In this document: positions 8,505-17,157 of the stretch, piece by piece
How positions within the stretch are numbered: position 1 is the first letter of the stretch
How the letters are laid out: each line of letters opens with the position of its first letter
Assembly (NCBI GenBank): GCA_028687335.1
Contig: JAQUAI010000016.1
Span: forward strand, 1 to 60,368
Reading direction: 5' to 3'
Length of the DNA stretch: 60,368 nucleotides
From: Gallionella sp.
GTDB lineage: Bacteria > Pseudomonadota > Gammaproteobacteria > Burkholderiales > Gallionellaceae
The notes under the pieces: generated by a model
Seen by the model: only the letters and a program-made list of their open reading frames with translations
The model's database searches: none
What the model was told of the DNA's origin: nothing
Position numbers and translations under genes: made by a program

Positions 8505-9244
8505 TGGACAAGCTCACGTTCCTCGGGCTAACGGTTGGTATCGTCGGTATTCTCACTGGGCAAATACTGGAGGGCGGCGATCTGGCCATCCTGTTTCAGG
8601 GGGCTGCGTTCATGATCGTGTTTTTCGGCACGCTGGGTGCGGTGATGGTGCAGTGCCCGCCAAAGATTTTTTTCATGGCCGTCAAAATGGGACGCTGGGC
8701 ATTTGTTACCCCGCGCATGAGAAGCCGCGAAATGGCGCATCAGCTTGCGGAATGGAGTGTGCTGGCGCGTAAGGAAGGCATCCTCGCGCTAGAGGCCCGT
8801 GTCGGCAAAGTGCCTGATCCATTTCTGAAAAAAGGTCTGCAACTTGTAGTGGACGGAGCCAGCGGCGAACGTGTGCGCGAAGTCATGGATGTGGAGGTTC
8901 ACACTTGGGAGCAATTGCACTGGCAGTCGGCGCGCGCATGGGAAGCGGCGGCGGGTTACTCTCCCACCATCGGTATTATCGGTGCGGTGTTGGGCTTGAT
9001 GCATGTGATGCAAAATCTGAGCGAGCCGAGCAAACTGGGCGGCGGTATCGCCGTGGCTTTCGTGGCAACTATCTACGGCGTGGCGTTTGCCAACCTGTTG
9101 TTTTTACCGATAGCTAACAAGCTCAAATCCATCATCATGCAGCAGACCCACGTGCAGGAAATGATTATCGATGGCTTGGTGGGCATCGCCAACGGCGACA
9201 ACCCGCGACTGATCGAAAGTAAGTTGCAGGGTTACCTGCGCTGA
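8504..9244 (+). CDS. motC: Flagellar motor stator protein MotC (MotA family)
   Basis: A 246-residue inner-membrane stator subunit of the MotA/PomA/MotC family, which couples ion flow to torque. It has two membrane segments at the N-terminus and two near residues 150-210 (SPTIGIIGAVLGLMHVM and the GGGIAVAFVATIYGVAFANLL region). A cytoplasmic loop rich in charged residues lies between them. ATG at 8504 overlaps the fliA stop as TGATG. A TTG three bases upstream is possible but less likely. Its partner motD starts eight bases downstream. The MotC/MotD type, rather than MotA/MotB, is inferred from its linkage to fliA and from similarity in memory. Confidence 0.92.
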   Translation: MDKLTFLGLTVGIVGILTGQILEGGDLAILFQGAAFMIVFFGTLGAVMVQCPPKIFFMAVKMGRWAFVTPRMRSREMAHQLAEWSVLARKEGILALEARVGKVPDPFLKKGLQLVVDGASGERVREVMDVEVHTWEQLHWQSARAWEAAAGYSPTIGIIGAVLGLMHVMQNLSEPSKLGGGIAVAFVATIYGVAFANLLFLPIANKLKSIIMQQTHVQEMIIDGLVGIANGDNPRLIESKLQGYLR

Positions 9245-9251
9245 TTCCGCC

Positions 9252-10013
9252 ATGGCACGCCGCAGGAAACGCGCAGAGCATGACAACCACGAACGCTGGC
9301 TGATCTCGTATGCCGATTTTATTACGCTGCTGTTCGCCTTCTTCGTGGTGATGTACTCCATCTCATCGGTCAACGAAGGTAAGTACAAAGTCTTCAGCGA
9401 TTCGCTCAGCATCGCATTCACCAATCAACCCACTAGTGCTTCACAGGACGTGGCCGTTAATCAGCAGGAGCAAATGCTCAAGGCTTTGGTGGACAGGCGC
9501 ACGGCACGACTGGGTGAGCAACAACGCAAAATACAAAAGCGCATGAAAACACTGGCGGATGGCTTGTCGCAAGTGCTGGTCAAACCTATCGAACAGGGGC
9601 TGGTGAGTGTCAATCAAACCCCGCGCGGCGTGGTGCTGGACATCAATGCTAATAAGCTGTTTCGCCCCGGTGATGCCGAGCTACAAGCGGGCGCAAGCGA
9701 AGTGCTGCACGAAGTTGCGCTGGCCCTGCAAAAAGAAGTGTTGAATGTCGAAGTCGAAGGACACACCGACGATGTACCGATTCGTAATGCTCGCTTTCCT
9801 TCCAACTGGGAACTTTCCGGTTCGCGCGCCAGTAGCGTGGTGCGTATGCTGGTAGAGCAGGGTGTGGCAGAGCAGCGGCTGGCCGCCGTCGGTCTAGCTT
9901 CAACCAAACCCATCGTGCAAAACGACACCCCCGAAAATCGCGCACGCAATCGTCGCGTCAGCATCATCATCGTCTCCCCCGCCGTCGAACGCGACGCGGC
10001 AACCGGGGGGTAA
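9252..10013 (+). CDS. motD: Flagellar motor protein MotD (MotB family)
   Basis: A 253-residue stator subunit that anchors the motor to peptidoglycan. The single membrane helix follows a basic start and contains the ion-carrying aspartate Asp22 in SYADFITLLFAFFVVMYS. A periplasmic linker and then an OmpA-like peptidoglycan-binding domain follow (VEVEGHTDDVPI, then NWELSGSRASSVV, then ENRARNRRVSI). It follows motC by seven bases and is the last gene before an intrinsic terminator at 10111. Confidence 0.95.
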   Translation: MARRRKRAEHDNHERWLISYADFITLLFAFFVVMYSISSVNEGKYKVFSDSLSIAFTNQPTSASQDVAVNQQEQMLKALVDRRTARLGEQQRKIQKRMKTLADGLSQVLVKPIEQGLVSVNQTPRGVVLDINANKLFRPGDAELQAGASEVLHEVALALQKEVLNVEVEGHTDDVPIRNARFPSNWELSGSRASSVVRMLVEQGVAEQRLAAVGLASTKPIVQNDTPENRARNRRVSIIIVSPAVERDAATGG

Positions 10014-10110
10014 CGAGCCTCAAAACAGAAGTGGCAATGCGCTGTGTTTATTGCTGCTTAATGTGTCTAGCGGCTCCGGCGAGGCGCATTCATTCGACTT
10101 TTTCCCGCAG

Positions 10111-10137
10111 GGGCGGTAGCATCGCCGCCCATTTTTA
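10111..10137 (+). terminator. Intrinsic terminator after motD
   Basis: GGGCGG and CCGCCC form a six-pair GC stem around an eight-base loop and are followed by ATTTTTAT. It lies 98 bases after the motD stop and 30 bases before the Hsp70-like gene, so it probably ends the flhA-motD operon. Confidence 0.7.
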
Positions 10138-10166
10138 TCGGCCCAGTTTTCGGGCATTGCTCTCCC

Positions 10167-11432
10167 ATGTCTGTTGAAACTCCTGCCCGCGCTTGCGGCA
10201 TTGATTTCGGTACATCTAACTCCACGGCGGGTTGGTTACGTCCGGGCCTGCCACCCTTGCTGGCGCTGGAAGACGGTAAGTTAACCTTGCCTTCGGTGAT
10301 CTTTTTTAATGCCGACGAAAACACTGTCAGTGTCGGGCGAGCTGGGCTTAACGAATATCTGGAAGGCTATGAAGGTCGTTTGATGCGTGCCTTGAAGAGC
10401 CTTTTGGGCAGCAGTTTGATGGAAGGAAAAACTGAGGTTCAGGGACGTTCGAAGACTTATATCGAGTTGCTGACTCAGTTCATCGCCGAACTTAAGTGCC
10501 GCGCCGAAATTGCAGCGGATCGGTCTTTCGATCAGGCGGTGTTTGGTCGGCCCGTATTTTTTGTGGACGACGATAGTGCAGCCGACCGCAAGGCCGAGGC
10601 AACGCTTGCTACTATCGCTCGCGCCACGGGCTTCGGTGACGTGAGTTTTCAGTATGAGCCCATCGCTGCGGCCTATCACTATGAACGTCAGATCGACCGC
10701 GAGGAATTGGTGTTGATTGCCGATATCGGCGGCGGCACCTCGGACTTTTCGCTGATTCGACTTTCACCGCAACGGGCGCGAATTGTGGATCGGCGCGACG
10801 ATTTGTTGGCCAACGGTGGCGTACACATAGGCGGTACCAACTTCGATCAGCAACTGAGTCTGGCCGGGGTCATGCCTCTGCTGGGTTATGGCAGCAAGCT
10901 CAAACGTGGCTTGGAAATGCCCTCCAGCTATTACATGAATTTGGCCACTTGGCACACGATCAATCAAGCCTATACCCGCCGAACTTGGGCTGACTTGCAG
11001 GAGTTGTATTTGGACACCCAAGCGCCTGAAGCTATGGATCGATTGTTTAAGCTGATTCGAGAGCGCGCTGGGCATTGGCTGGCAATGCAAGTAGAGGAAG
11101 CCAAAATTGCGTTGTCCGCTGGCGATAGTGCCATTCTGCGTTTGGATAGGCTGGCACCGGATTTGCGGCACACGCTGACCCGAATCGAGTTTGAGCAGGC
11201 TTCGACGCAATTGGTAGAACGGATTGCGGCCACTCTGAGTGCTTTGCTGGCAAACGCGGGCGTGTCTTACGAGGCCGTGGATACGGTGTTTTTCACCGGT
11301 GGTGCCAGCGGTGTGCCGCTACTGCGCAAACGAATCGCCGCGCTGCTTCCACAAGCTCGATGCATAGAAGGCGACTTGTTCGGCAGCATCGGTGCTGGCC
11401 TCGCGGTAGAAGCGCAACGCCGTTTCGGCTAA
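10167..11432 (+). CDS. yegD: Hsp70/DnaK-family ATPase, YegD-like
   Basis: A 421-residue actin/Hsp70-fold ATPase. The phosphate-1 motif is GIDFGTSNSTAG near the N-terminus, the connecting motif YEPIAAAYHYE lies mid-protein, phosphate-2 is IADIGGGTSDFSLI, and the adenosine motif is FFTGGASGVPLLR near the C-terminus. The C-terminal substrate-binding domain of DnaK is absent, as in E. coli YegD. YegD is a putative chaperone of undefined substrate. It sits between the motD terminator and the flgN end, in the opposite direction to flgN, so it appears to be a single-gene unit. A role in flagellar assembly is only suggested by location. No strong ribosome-binding site precedes ATG 10167. Confidence 0.88.
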   Translation: MSVETPARACGIDFGTSNSTAGWLRPGLPPLLALEDGKLTLPSVIFFNADENTVSVGRAGLNEYLEGYEGRLMRALKSLLGSSLMEGKTEVQGRSKTYIELLTQFIAELKCRAEIAADRSFDQAVFGRPVFFVDDDSAADRKAEATLATIARATGFGDVSFQYEPIAAAYHYERQIDREELVLIADIGGGTSDFSLIRLSPQRARIVDRRDDLLANGGVHIGGTNFDQQLSLAGVMPLLGYGSKLKRGLEMPSSYYMNLATWHTINQAYTRRTWADLQELYLDTQAPEAMDRLFKLIRERAGHWLAMQVEEAKIALSAGDSAILRLDRLAPDLRHTLTRIEFEQASTQLVERIAATLSALLANAGVSYEAVDTVFFTGGASGVPLLRKRIAALLPQARCIEGDLFGSIGAGLAVEAQRRFG

Positions 11433-11511
11433 TGGGGCAGTTTGTTGTAAAACAGGACAGGTAAGGCGGAGCCGTTGTAATGGCGGCAGAGAGGCAACTA
11501 CGCGTTAAGGT

Positions 11512-11946
11512 TTAAACGCTGCCCAGTGAGCGTCCGCTGCCGGGGGCAAAGTTGGCTTGGCCGTCGGGGCCGTAGACGCTGGATTTTTTGGCGGCGTTGC
11601 TGAGTACGGTGAGGGCTTGTTGGTTGTGGCGCAATTTCATGAAGATGAGTTCGCCGTTGGTTTGGTTGGCGCGTTTGGCGTGCTCGCCCAGTTCACCTAC
11701 GGTTTGCCACAGTGCCTGTTCTTGCGTATCTAATGCGCGCCCTAGCGATTCCATTTGCACGCGCCGCTCGCTCACCAACTTGCTTAGGTTGGCGGCCTGA
11801 TCGGATTTTTGTTCGGACAGGATGAGCAGGGGTTCGGTGTCGTTTTCAACCAGCAGACGTTCTTCCTTTTCCAGTAGGGCGATAAAATCCTGCAAGGCGC
11901 GATGTTCGGCTTGCAGGACGGGAAGCAGGCTGGTGGTTTGCGTCAT
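11512..11946 (-). CDS. flgN: Flagellar export chaperone FlgN
   Basis: A 144-residue, mostly helical and Glu/Gln-rich protein that escorts FlgK and FlgL to the export gate. Both of those clients are encoded in this window. The body (about residues 10-110) is a long amphipathic helical region with LLEKEERLL and ILSEQKSDQAANL. The Gly/Ser-rich C-terminus YGPDG...PGSGRSLGSV is typical of betaproteobacterial FlgN. It begins six bases after flgM and would be transcribed with it from the sigma-28 promoter at 12306. Confidence 0.9.
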   Translation of the reverse strand: MTQTTSLLPVLQAEHRALQDFIALLEKEERLLVENDTEPLLILSEQKSDQAANLSKLVSERRVQMESLGRALDTQEQALWQTVGELGEHAKRANQTNGELIFMKLRHNQQALTVLSNAAKKSSVYGPDGQANFAPGSGRSLGSV

Positions 11947-11952
11947 GCGCGC

Positions 11953-12258
11953 TTAGGCAGGGTTGGCAATCAGATCGCGCACGGTTTGGATCAGACGGTC
12001 GGCGACGACTTCTGAGTTGACTTTGAAGCGTCCGTCGCTGATAGCTTGTTTGATTTCGGCGACTTTGGCAGCATCGGCCACAGGTACACTGGCCATGCTG
12101 TTTTCCATGCTATTGAGTTGGCTGGCGGTAGAGCCGAGCGAAACGCTGGTGCTGTCTTGGCGGGTTGGCGCGGTTTGGCCTCCGGCTTTGTTTTTGGCGG
12201 TGCGCGCACCATCATTTAGCGTGGGGGGCAGCGGTTTACTGTTTTTGTCGATCTTCAC
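11953..12258 (-). CDS. flgM: Anti-sigma-28 factor FlgM
   Basis: A 101-residue negative regulator that binds FliA until the hook is finished and is then exported. The N-terminal half is polar and disordered (Lys/Thr/Ala-rich). The C-terminal half carries the FliA-binding helices (KVAEIKQAISDGRFKVNSEVVADRLI). The gene has its own consensus sigma-28 promoter 48 bases upstream, which makes the expected feedback loop with fliA. flgN follows directly. Confidence 0.95.
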   Translation of the reverse strand: MKIDKNSKPLPPTLNDGARTAKNKAGGQTAPTRQDSTSVSLGSTASQLNSMENSMASVPVADAAKVAEIKQAISDGRFKVNSEVVADRLIQTVRDLIANPA

Positions 12259-12305
12259 GGTAGTCCTCTCAATCTGACGACGCTTGGCTTGAGTCGTTGG
12301 TTACT

Positions 12306-12332
12306 TTATCGGCTGCGTCCGCTCAAAGTTTA
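12306..12332 (-). promoter_or_regulatory. Consensus sigma-28 (FliA) promoter for flgMN
   Basis: On the minus strand the -35 TAAA (12329-12332) and the -10 GCCGATAA (12306-12313) are separated by exactly 15 bases, a complete match to the FliA consensus. It lies in the flgA-flgM gap. Transcription would begin close to 12299, about 40 bases before flgM. Confidence 0.9.
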
Positions 12333-12393
12333 GCCCGTTTTGTGAAATTGTTGTCGTGCCGATGATGTGTGCCGGATTGTAGCGGGGTTTGCG

Positions 12394-13068
12394 CTATTGG
12401 GTAAGCACTACGGTTCCGTCCGCGCGCGCGGTGGCGGAGATGATGCGTTTTGCGCCTATGCGTATTTGCACGGCCTGCCCGGCAGCGGCGTTATTGAGGG
12501 CGATGCCTGTGTTGCGCAGACTGTATCCCGCGCCATTTATCAGTACGGCTACGCTTTGTCCCTGCGTTACGGCATAGGGTTCGCGCAGCATGTCCGCGCG
12601 CAGCATTTGTCCGGCGGCGATGCCAAAGCGCAAAACTTTGCCGCTGATTTGTGCGCTGTCGGTATAGCCGCTGGACTGTGTGGTTTCCATGTTTTGTGCG
12701 ACGAGGTCGGCTGTGCTCAGCACATGGCCGGGTGGAAGTTGGCGCGCACTGACGAGGAGGTTTAGCGTGACTTTAATTTGCACGGGAATGAGCACGCTCC
12801 ATTGTGTGGGGCGTTCGCAACGTACGCCGACCGAGGTGCGTCCGAGTAGGCGGCTGCCATTCGGAAGAAAGGCTTGTAAGTGATCGCACGCGGCGAAGTT
12901 TAAGCGCGCGTCGAGTTCATCTACTTGAATGCTGTATTTGCCCGGTAGGGGGGCGGTTTGCTGCTGGACAAATTCGAGTGCGGTTCGGCTGATGTCGGCG
13001 CGATCTTGCGGGGCGGCAGTTGCGATGCCGTGCAGTCCGAGCAAAAAGAGGATGAGCAGAGTCTTCAT
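12394..13068 (-). CDS. flgA: Flagellar basal body P-ring assembly chaperone FlgA
   Basis: A 224-residue periplasmic chaperone for the P-ring protein FlgI. The N-terminal signal peptide is MKTLLILFLLGLHGIATA. The mature protein has the SAF-like fold in its second half (LPPGHVLSTADLVAQNME, then GQMLRADMLREPYAVTQGQ), with two cysteines (CDHL, VRCERP) that may pair. It is divergent from flgB, with 133 bases between the two starts. A 135-base gap with a separate promoter divides it from flgM. Confidence 0.94.
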   Translation of the reverse strand: MKTLLILFLLGLHGIATAAPQDRADISRTALEFVQQQTAPLPGKYSIQVDELDARLNFAACDHLQAFLPNGSRLLGRTSVGVRCERPTQWSVLIPVQIKVTLNLLVSARQLPPGHVLSTADLVAQNMETTQSSGYTDSAQISGKVLRFGIAAGQMLRADMLREPYAVTQGQSVAVLINGAGYSLRNTGIALNNAAAGQAVQIRIGAKRIISATARADGTVVLTQ

Positions 13069-13201
13069 GTGACGGATTGTGCGTCGCGCATGCGCGGGGG
13101 GTAAATCCGAAATGAAGGAGAAATATCCCCCTTATCTTCAAATTCCCTTGTCATAAGCGGACTTAGTATGCCTTCCATGAAAAAGTGAAATGGAGGGCAT
13201 G

Positions 13202-13609
13202 ATGGTTAGCAAACTCGATGATATGACGCGGTTCCACCAAGCGGCTTTGAGCCTGCGGTCGGCACGTCAGGAGTTATTGGCTTCCAATATTGCCAATGCC
13301 GATACGCCAAATTACAAAGCGCGCGATATTGATTTCGCCAGCGCGCTGAGAGCGGCCATTGGTGGTGAAGGTTCAGGCGCTACCTCGATGGCACGCACTG
13401 CACCCGCACATCTGGATGGTAATGCCGGTTCGACCGTGATGGGCGCGCCGGTGATGTACCGCAAACCAGTGCAGCCCAGTGCCGATGGCAACACTGTAGA
13501 TATGGATGTAGAGCGCGCCCAGTTCGCCGAGAACGCGTTGCGCTATGAGGCCAGCGTGAAGTTTCTTAGTGAGCAAATGAAAGCGGTGATGTCCGCGATA
13601 CAAGGTTAG
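13202..13609 (+). CDS. flgB: Flagellar proximal rod protein FlgB
   Basis: A 135-residue rod protein and first gene of the flgBCDEFGHIJ operon. It contains the rod/hook-family N-terminal signature SNIANADTPNYKARDIDF. In-frame ATGs occur at 13190, 13199 and 13202. GGAGGG at 13192-13197 favours 13202, giving MVSKLDDMTRFHQ, which matches the family start. flgC follows after 12 bases. No clear promoter was recognised in the flgA-flgB gap. Confidence 0.94.
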   Translation: MVSKLDDMTRFHQAALSLRSARQELLASNIANADTPNYKARDIDFASALRAAIGGEGSGATSMARTAPAHLDGNAGSTVMGAPVMYRKPVQPSADGNTVDMDVERAQFAENALRYEASVKFLSEQMKAVMSAIQG

Positions 13610-13621
13610 GAGGAATAAACC

Positions 13622-14026
13622 ATGTCGCTCTTCAATATTTTTAATGTGTCTGGTTCGGCGATGGCGGCGCAGTCGCAACGTCTGAACGTGGTGGCTAGTA
13701 ATCTGGCCAACGCTGACAGCACCACCAGTGCCAATGGTCAGCCTTATAAGGCCAAGCAGGTGGTATTTGAAACTACAGGCATGGGCAGTGCAACCGCGCA
13801 GGGTGTGCGAGTTAAGGCGGTGGTGGACGATAACGCGCCGATGAAAATGGTGTATGACCCCAAGCATCCGATGGCCAACAAGGAAGGCTACGTGACCATG
13901 CCGAATGTGAATGTGGTGGATGAGATGGTGAATATGATTTCTGCCTCGCGCGCCTATCAAAATAATGTGGATGTGATGAATACATCCAAAACACTGCTGC
14001 TTAAAACGCTGACCATCGGTCAGTAA
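13622..14026 (+). CDS. flgC: Flagellar proximal rod protein FlgC
   Basis: A 134-residue rod subunit. The N-terminal motif [20 protein letters not shown] and the C-terminal [21 protein letters not shown] are the conserved helices that form the coiled-coil core of axial flagellar proteins. AGGAGG precedes ATG 13622 by eight bases. It lies between flgB and flgD with short gaps. Confidence 0.95.
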   Translation: MSLFNIFNVSGSAMAAQSQRLNVVASNLANADSTTSANGQPYKAKQVVFETTGMGSATAQGVRVKAVVDDNAPMKMVYDPKHPMANKEGYVTMPNVNVVDEMVNMISASRAYQNNVDVMNTSKTLLLKTLTIGQ

Positions 14027-14050
14027 GTCAACCGGTAAAAGGAGAACGAA

Positions 14051-14731
14051 ATGGTCAGCAACGTACAAAACAGCGGGTCGGCAGCAGAGCTTTTTGCTTC
14101 GCTGAATGCGGCTGGCAGCTCGGTGGGTAAAACCGATTCTGCCACCGCCACGCAGGATCGCTTTCTCAAGCTATTGGTTACGCAGATGAAGAATCAGGAT
14201 CCGCTTAACCCAATGGACAACGCGCAAGTGACTTCGCAGATGGCGCAGCTTTCCACTGTGAGCGGAATCGATAAATTGAATACCACGTTGCAGGCGTTGA
14301 GCGACAGCATGGCGGCAAACCAGTCGCTGCAAGCCGCCAGCATGATTGGTCACGGCGTGCTGACAGCGGGCAGCGGCATTGATTTGAGTAACGGTAAAGG
14401 TTTCGGTGGTATTGATCTGGCGGGTACGGCGGACAAGCTGAATGTCGCGATCTACGATCAGGCGGGTGCTTTGGTGCGCAATATTAATTTGGGCGCACAA
14501 CCGGCAGGTTTGGTGAATTGGCAGTGGGATGGCCGCGATAACAACGGCGTACAGCGCGGTGATGGCAGTTACAAGTTTGTGGTTGAAGCCGCCCAGTCGG
14601 GGCAGAAAGTTGAAGCACCGGGATTGCAGTTTGGCATGGTGAATAGCGTGACGCAGGGCAAGCAAGGGGTCACATTGAGTGTGGGTGGATTGGACGGCGT
14701 GGCGCTGTCGCAAGTCCGGCAAATCGTTTAA
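14051..14731 (+). CDS. flgD: Flagellar hook capping protein FlgD
   Basis: A 226-residue scaffold that caps the growing hook. The conserved N-terminal export and assembly segment reads QDRFLKLLVTQMKNQDPLNPMDNAQ (about residues 36-60). The C-terminal part (from about residue 100) has the FlgD Ig/tudor-like pattern with WQWDGRDNNG. AAGGAG precedes the ATG. It sits just before the hook gene flgE. Confidence 0.96.
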   Translation: MVSNVQNSGSAAELFASLNAAGSSVGKTDSATATQDRFLKLLVTQMKNQDPLNPMDNAQVTSQMAQLSTVSGIDKLNTTLQALSDSMAANQSLQAASMIGHGVLTAGSGIDLSNGKGFGGIDLAGTADKLNVAIYDQAGALVRNINLGAQPAGLVNWQWDGRDNNGVQRGDGSYKFVVEAAQSGQKVEAPGLQFGMVNSVTQGKQGVTLSVGGLDGVALSQVRQIV

Positions 14732-14746
14732 CAGAGGGAGAACATC

Positions 14747-16363
14747 ATGAGCTTTCAGCAAGGGTTAAGTGGTCTGAATACATCGTCCAAACATCTGGAC
14801 ACTATCGGCAACAACGTGGCGAACTCGGGCACGGTCGGCTTCAAAATGTCGCAGGCGCAGTTCGCCGACTTGTTCGCGGTTTCTCTCTCCGGCGGCGGCG
14901 GTACGCAAGCGGGTACTGGGGTCAAAGTGGCGGCCATCGTGCAGCAGTTTACTCAGGGCAATATCACCAATACCAACAACCCGATGGATACCGCCATCAG
15001 CGGCCAAGGTTTCTTCCGCATGGTCGACCAAAACGGCGCGATTTTGTATAGCCGCAACGGCCAGTTCCAGACCGACAAAAACGGCTTCATCGTGAATAAC
15101 CAAGGTCACCAAGTGACAGGCTATATGCCGAACCCAACCACTGGCCTGATTAACACTGCGTCGCCAGTACCACTGCAAATCAATGCAGCCGACCTCGTGC
15201 CTAAACAAACTTCCAATTTAGCCAACGGCGGTGTGCCGATTACCGCTGGTTTGAATCTGGATTCGCGCAGTGCTTTCCCTATTGGTTTGACGCAGGCTAG
15301 TGTGTCTGGCGGGGTGACTGCCTCAGCATTGACTATTGCAGCTGGGGCAAATGACGGATTGAGTGTGACTGTGGATGGCACCGTATCCGGTGCGATTACG
15401 ATTCCTGCTGGCACTTATACGGCAAGCACGCTGGCGGCTGCGGTGCAAAGTGCAATTAATGCAGATGCGACGCTGGCCTTGGCAAGTAAGAGTGTGACGG
15501 TGGCGGCAAGTGCAACGGGGGTTTTGACCATTACTTCTAACTCCACCGGCCCGGCATCTTCTTTGGTTGTCGATCCACTCAGTTCGGCAGACACAACACT
15601 GTTCCCCGGCGGGCAAACCGCAGTTGCGGGTGCGGGTGTGTTTAATCCGTTGGATGCCACTACCTACAACAACTCTACTTCGCTGACGATCTACGACAGC
15701 TTGGGTTCCAGTCACGTTGCCTCGCTGTATTTCCAAAAGGTGTCTCCCAATACATGGAATAGCTATCTGACAGTGGATAGTGTGCAGGTACCTGTGGCGG
15801 GAACCGCGCTGACGCAACTGCAATTCGATACGCTGGGGCAATTAACCGCACCGGCTGCTGTGGCACCGCTGGCTTTGGGGCAGGTGACTTCATCGGTGTT
15901 CAATCCTGCTGGTGCTTCGCCGATGGATCTGACATTTGATTTCTCCGCGTCGTCGCAGTACGGCGGCTCGTTCGGGGTGAATAAGATGACTCAAGACGGT
16001 TATACATCTGGGCGTTTGAACGGGTTTAGTACCAGTTCTGATGGCACCATTCTTGGTCGTTATTCCAACGGCCAGTCGCGCGCTATGGGGCAGATGTTGC
16101 TGGCTAACTTTACCAACCCGCAAGGTTTGCAGCCGATGGGTAACAACGAGTGGGTGGAAACCTCCGGCTCTGGCGGTCCGCTGATCGGTTTGCCGGGTTC
16201 GGCCAGCTTGGGGCTGTTGCAGTCTTCCGCTACGGAAGATTCCAACGTCGATCTGAATGCCGAATTGGTGAATATGATTACCGCGCAACGTGTTTATCAG
16301 GCCAATGCGCAGACCATTAAAGCGCAAGACCAAGTGCTGCAAACCTTGGTGAACTTGAGGTAA
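14747..16363 (+). CDS. flgE: Flagellar hook protein FlgE, with an inserted domain
   Basis: A 538-residue hook subunit, longer than the about 400 residues of enteric FlgE. N-terminal (SFQQGLSGLNTSSKHLDTIGNN) and C-terminal (VDLNAELVNMITAQRVYQAN) core helices are intact. Between about residues 185 and 290 there is a Ser/Thr/Ala/Gly-rich insertion whose pattern VTVDG...ITIPAGTYTASTLAAAV...INAD...LTITSNSTG resembles the flagellin hook IN motif usually seen in flagellins and caps. The insertion falls in the surface-exposed variable region. Identification is firm. The IN-motif reading is from memory of the family. Confidence 0.96.
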   Translation: MSFQQGLSGLNTSSKHLDTIGNNVANSGTVGFKMSQAQFADLFAVSLSGGGGTQAGTGVKVAAIVQQFTQGNITNTNNPMDTAISGQGFFRMVDQNGAILYSRNGQFQTDKNGFIVNNQGHQVTGYMPNPTTGLINTASPVPLQINAADLVPKQTSNLANGGVPITAGLNLDSRSAFPIGLTQASVSGGVTASALTIAAGANDGLSVTVDGTVSGAITIPAGTYTASTLAAAVQSAINADATLALASKSVTVAASATGVLTITSNSTGPASSLVVDPLSSADTTLFPGGQTAVAGAGVFNPLDATTYNNSTSLTIYDSLGSSHVASLYFQKVSPNTWNSYLTVDSVQVPVAGTALTQLQFDTLGQLTAPAAVAPLALGQVTSSVFNPAGASPMDLTFDFSASSQYGGSFGVNKMTQDGYTSGRLNGFSTSSDGTILGRYSNGQSRAMGQMLLANFTNPQGLQPMGNNEWVETSGSGGPLIGLPGSASLGLLQSSATEDSNVDLNAELVNMITAQRVYQANAQTIKAQDQVLQTLVNLR

Positions 16364-16385
16364 TCGAGCCGTTTAGGAGGCTGAT

Positions 16386-17129
16386 ATGGACCGTCTAATC
16401 TATACCGCAATGACTGGGGCATCGCAGGTGATGCAACAGCAGGCCACGGTGTCGGAAAATTTGGCCAACGCCAATACGCCGGGTTTCCGTGCGGCGCTGA
16501 ATAGTTTCCGCGCTGTGCCGCTGCTGGGCGAGGGCTTGCCGACACGCACCTTCGTGGTGGATTCGACACCTGGTGCCGATTTCACGCCTGGCGCGTTTCA
16601 ACCCACCGGACGGCAGTTGGATGTGGCGGTCAATGGCGCAGGCTGGCTTGCGGTGCAGGGGCCAGACGGCAAGGAAGCCTACACCCGCAACGGCAGTCTT
16701 ACGGTTACACCGACTGGCGCATTGCAAACCCGAACTGGATTGAATGTGGCGGGTGACGGCGGGGCGATCACGATTCCGCCCGACACCGAAGTGACTATTG
16801 CCAAAGACGGCACGATTTCAACCGTGCCCAGCAGTGGTAAGGCATCTTCGGTGATCGTGGTGGGGCGTTTGAAATTGGTCAATCCCGACACGGCCAACAT
16901 GGCGCGCAGCGATGACGGTTTGTTTCGGATGCGCGACGGTTCAACGCCCGCAGCTGATACCAAAGTGGAAGTGGTGCCGGGCAGCCTAGAAGGCAGCAAT
17001 GTGAATACGGTGGAAGCACTGGTGAATATGATTTCGCTAGGGCGCAAGTTTGAGATGCAAATGAAGATGTTGCAAAACGCCGACAGCAATGCGCGGCAGG
17101 CGAGTCAGATTCTCAATGTCGCAGGCTAA
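16386..17129 (+). CDS. flgF: Flagellar proximal rod protein FlgF
   Basis: A 247-residue rod protein. The N-terminus MDRLIYTAMTGASQVMQQQ is followed by SENLANANTPGFRA, and the C-terminal core helix by NTVEALVNMISLGRKFEMQMKML, both standard for FlgF. AGGAGG lies just upstream of the ATG. It is placed between flgE and flgG as usual. Confidence 0.95.
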   Translation: MDRLIYTAMTGASQVMQQQATVSENLANANTPGFRAALNSFRAVPLLGEGLPTRTFVVDSTPGADFTPGAFQPTGRQLDVAVNGAGWLAVQGPDGKEAYTRNGSLTVTPTGALQTRTGLNVAGDGGAITIPPDTEVTIAKDGTISTVPSSGKASSVIVVGRLKLVNPDTANMARSDDGLFRMRDGSTPAADTKVEVVPGSLEGSNVNTVEALVNMISLGRKFEMQMKMLQNADSNARQASQILNVAG

Positions 17130-17157
17130 TGGCCGCGATAACTGAAAGGATAAGATC

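Noticed and set aside
13069..13201. Sigma-54 or sigma-28 promoter in the flgA-flgB gap
   Set aside because: Nearest GG-GC pairs have nine rather than ten bases between them, and no GCCGATAA is present.
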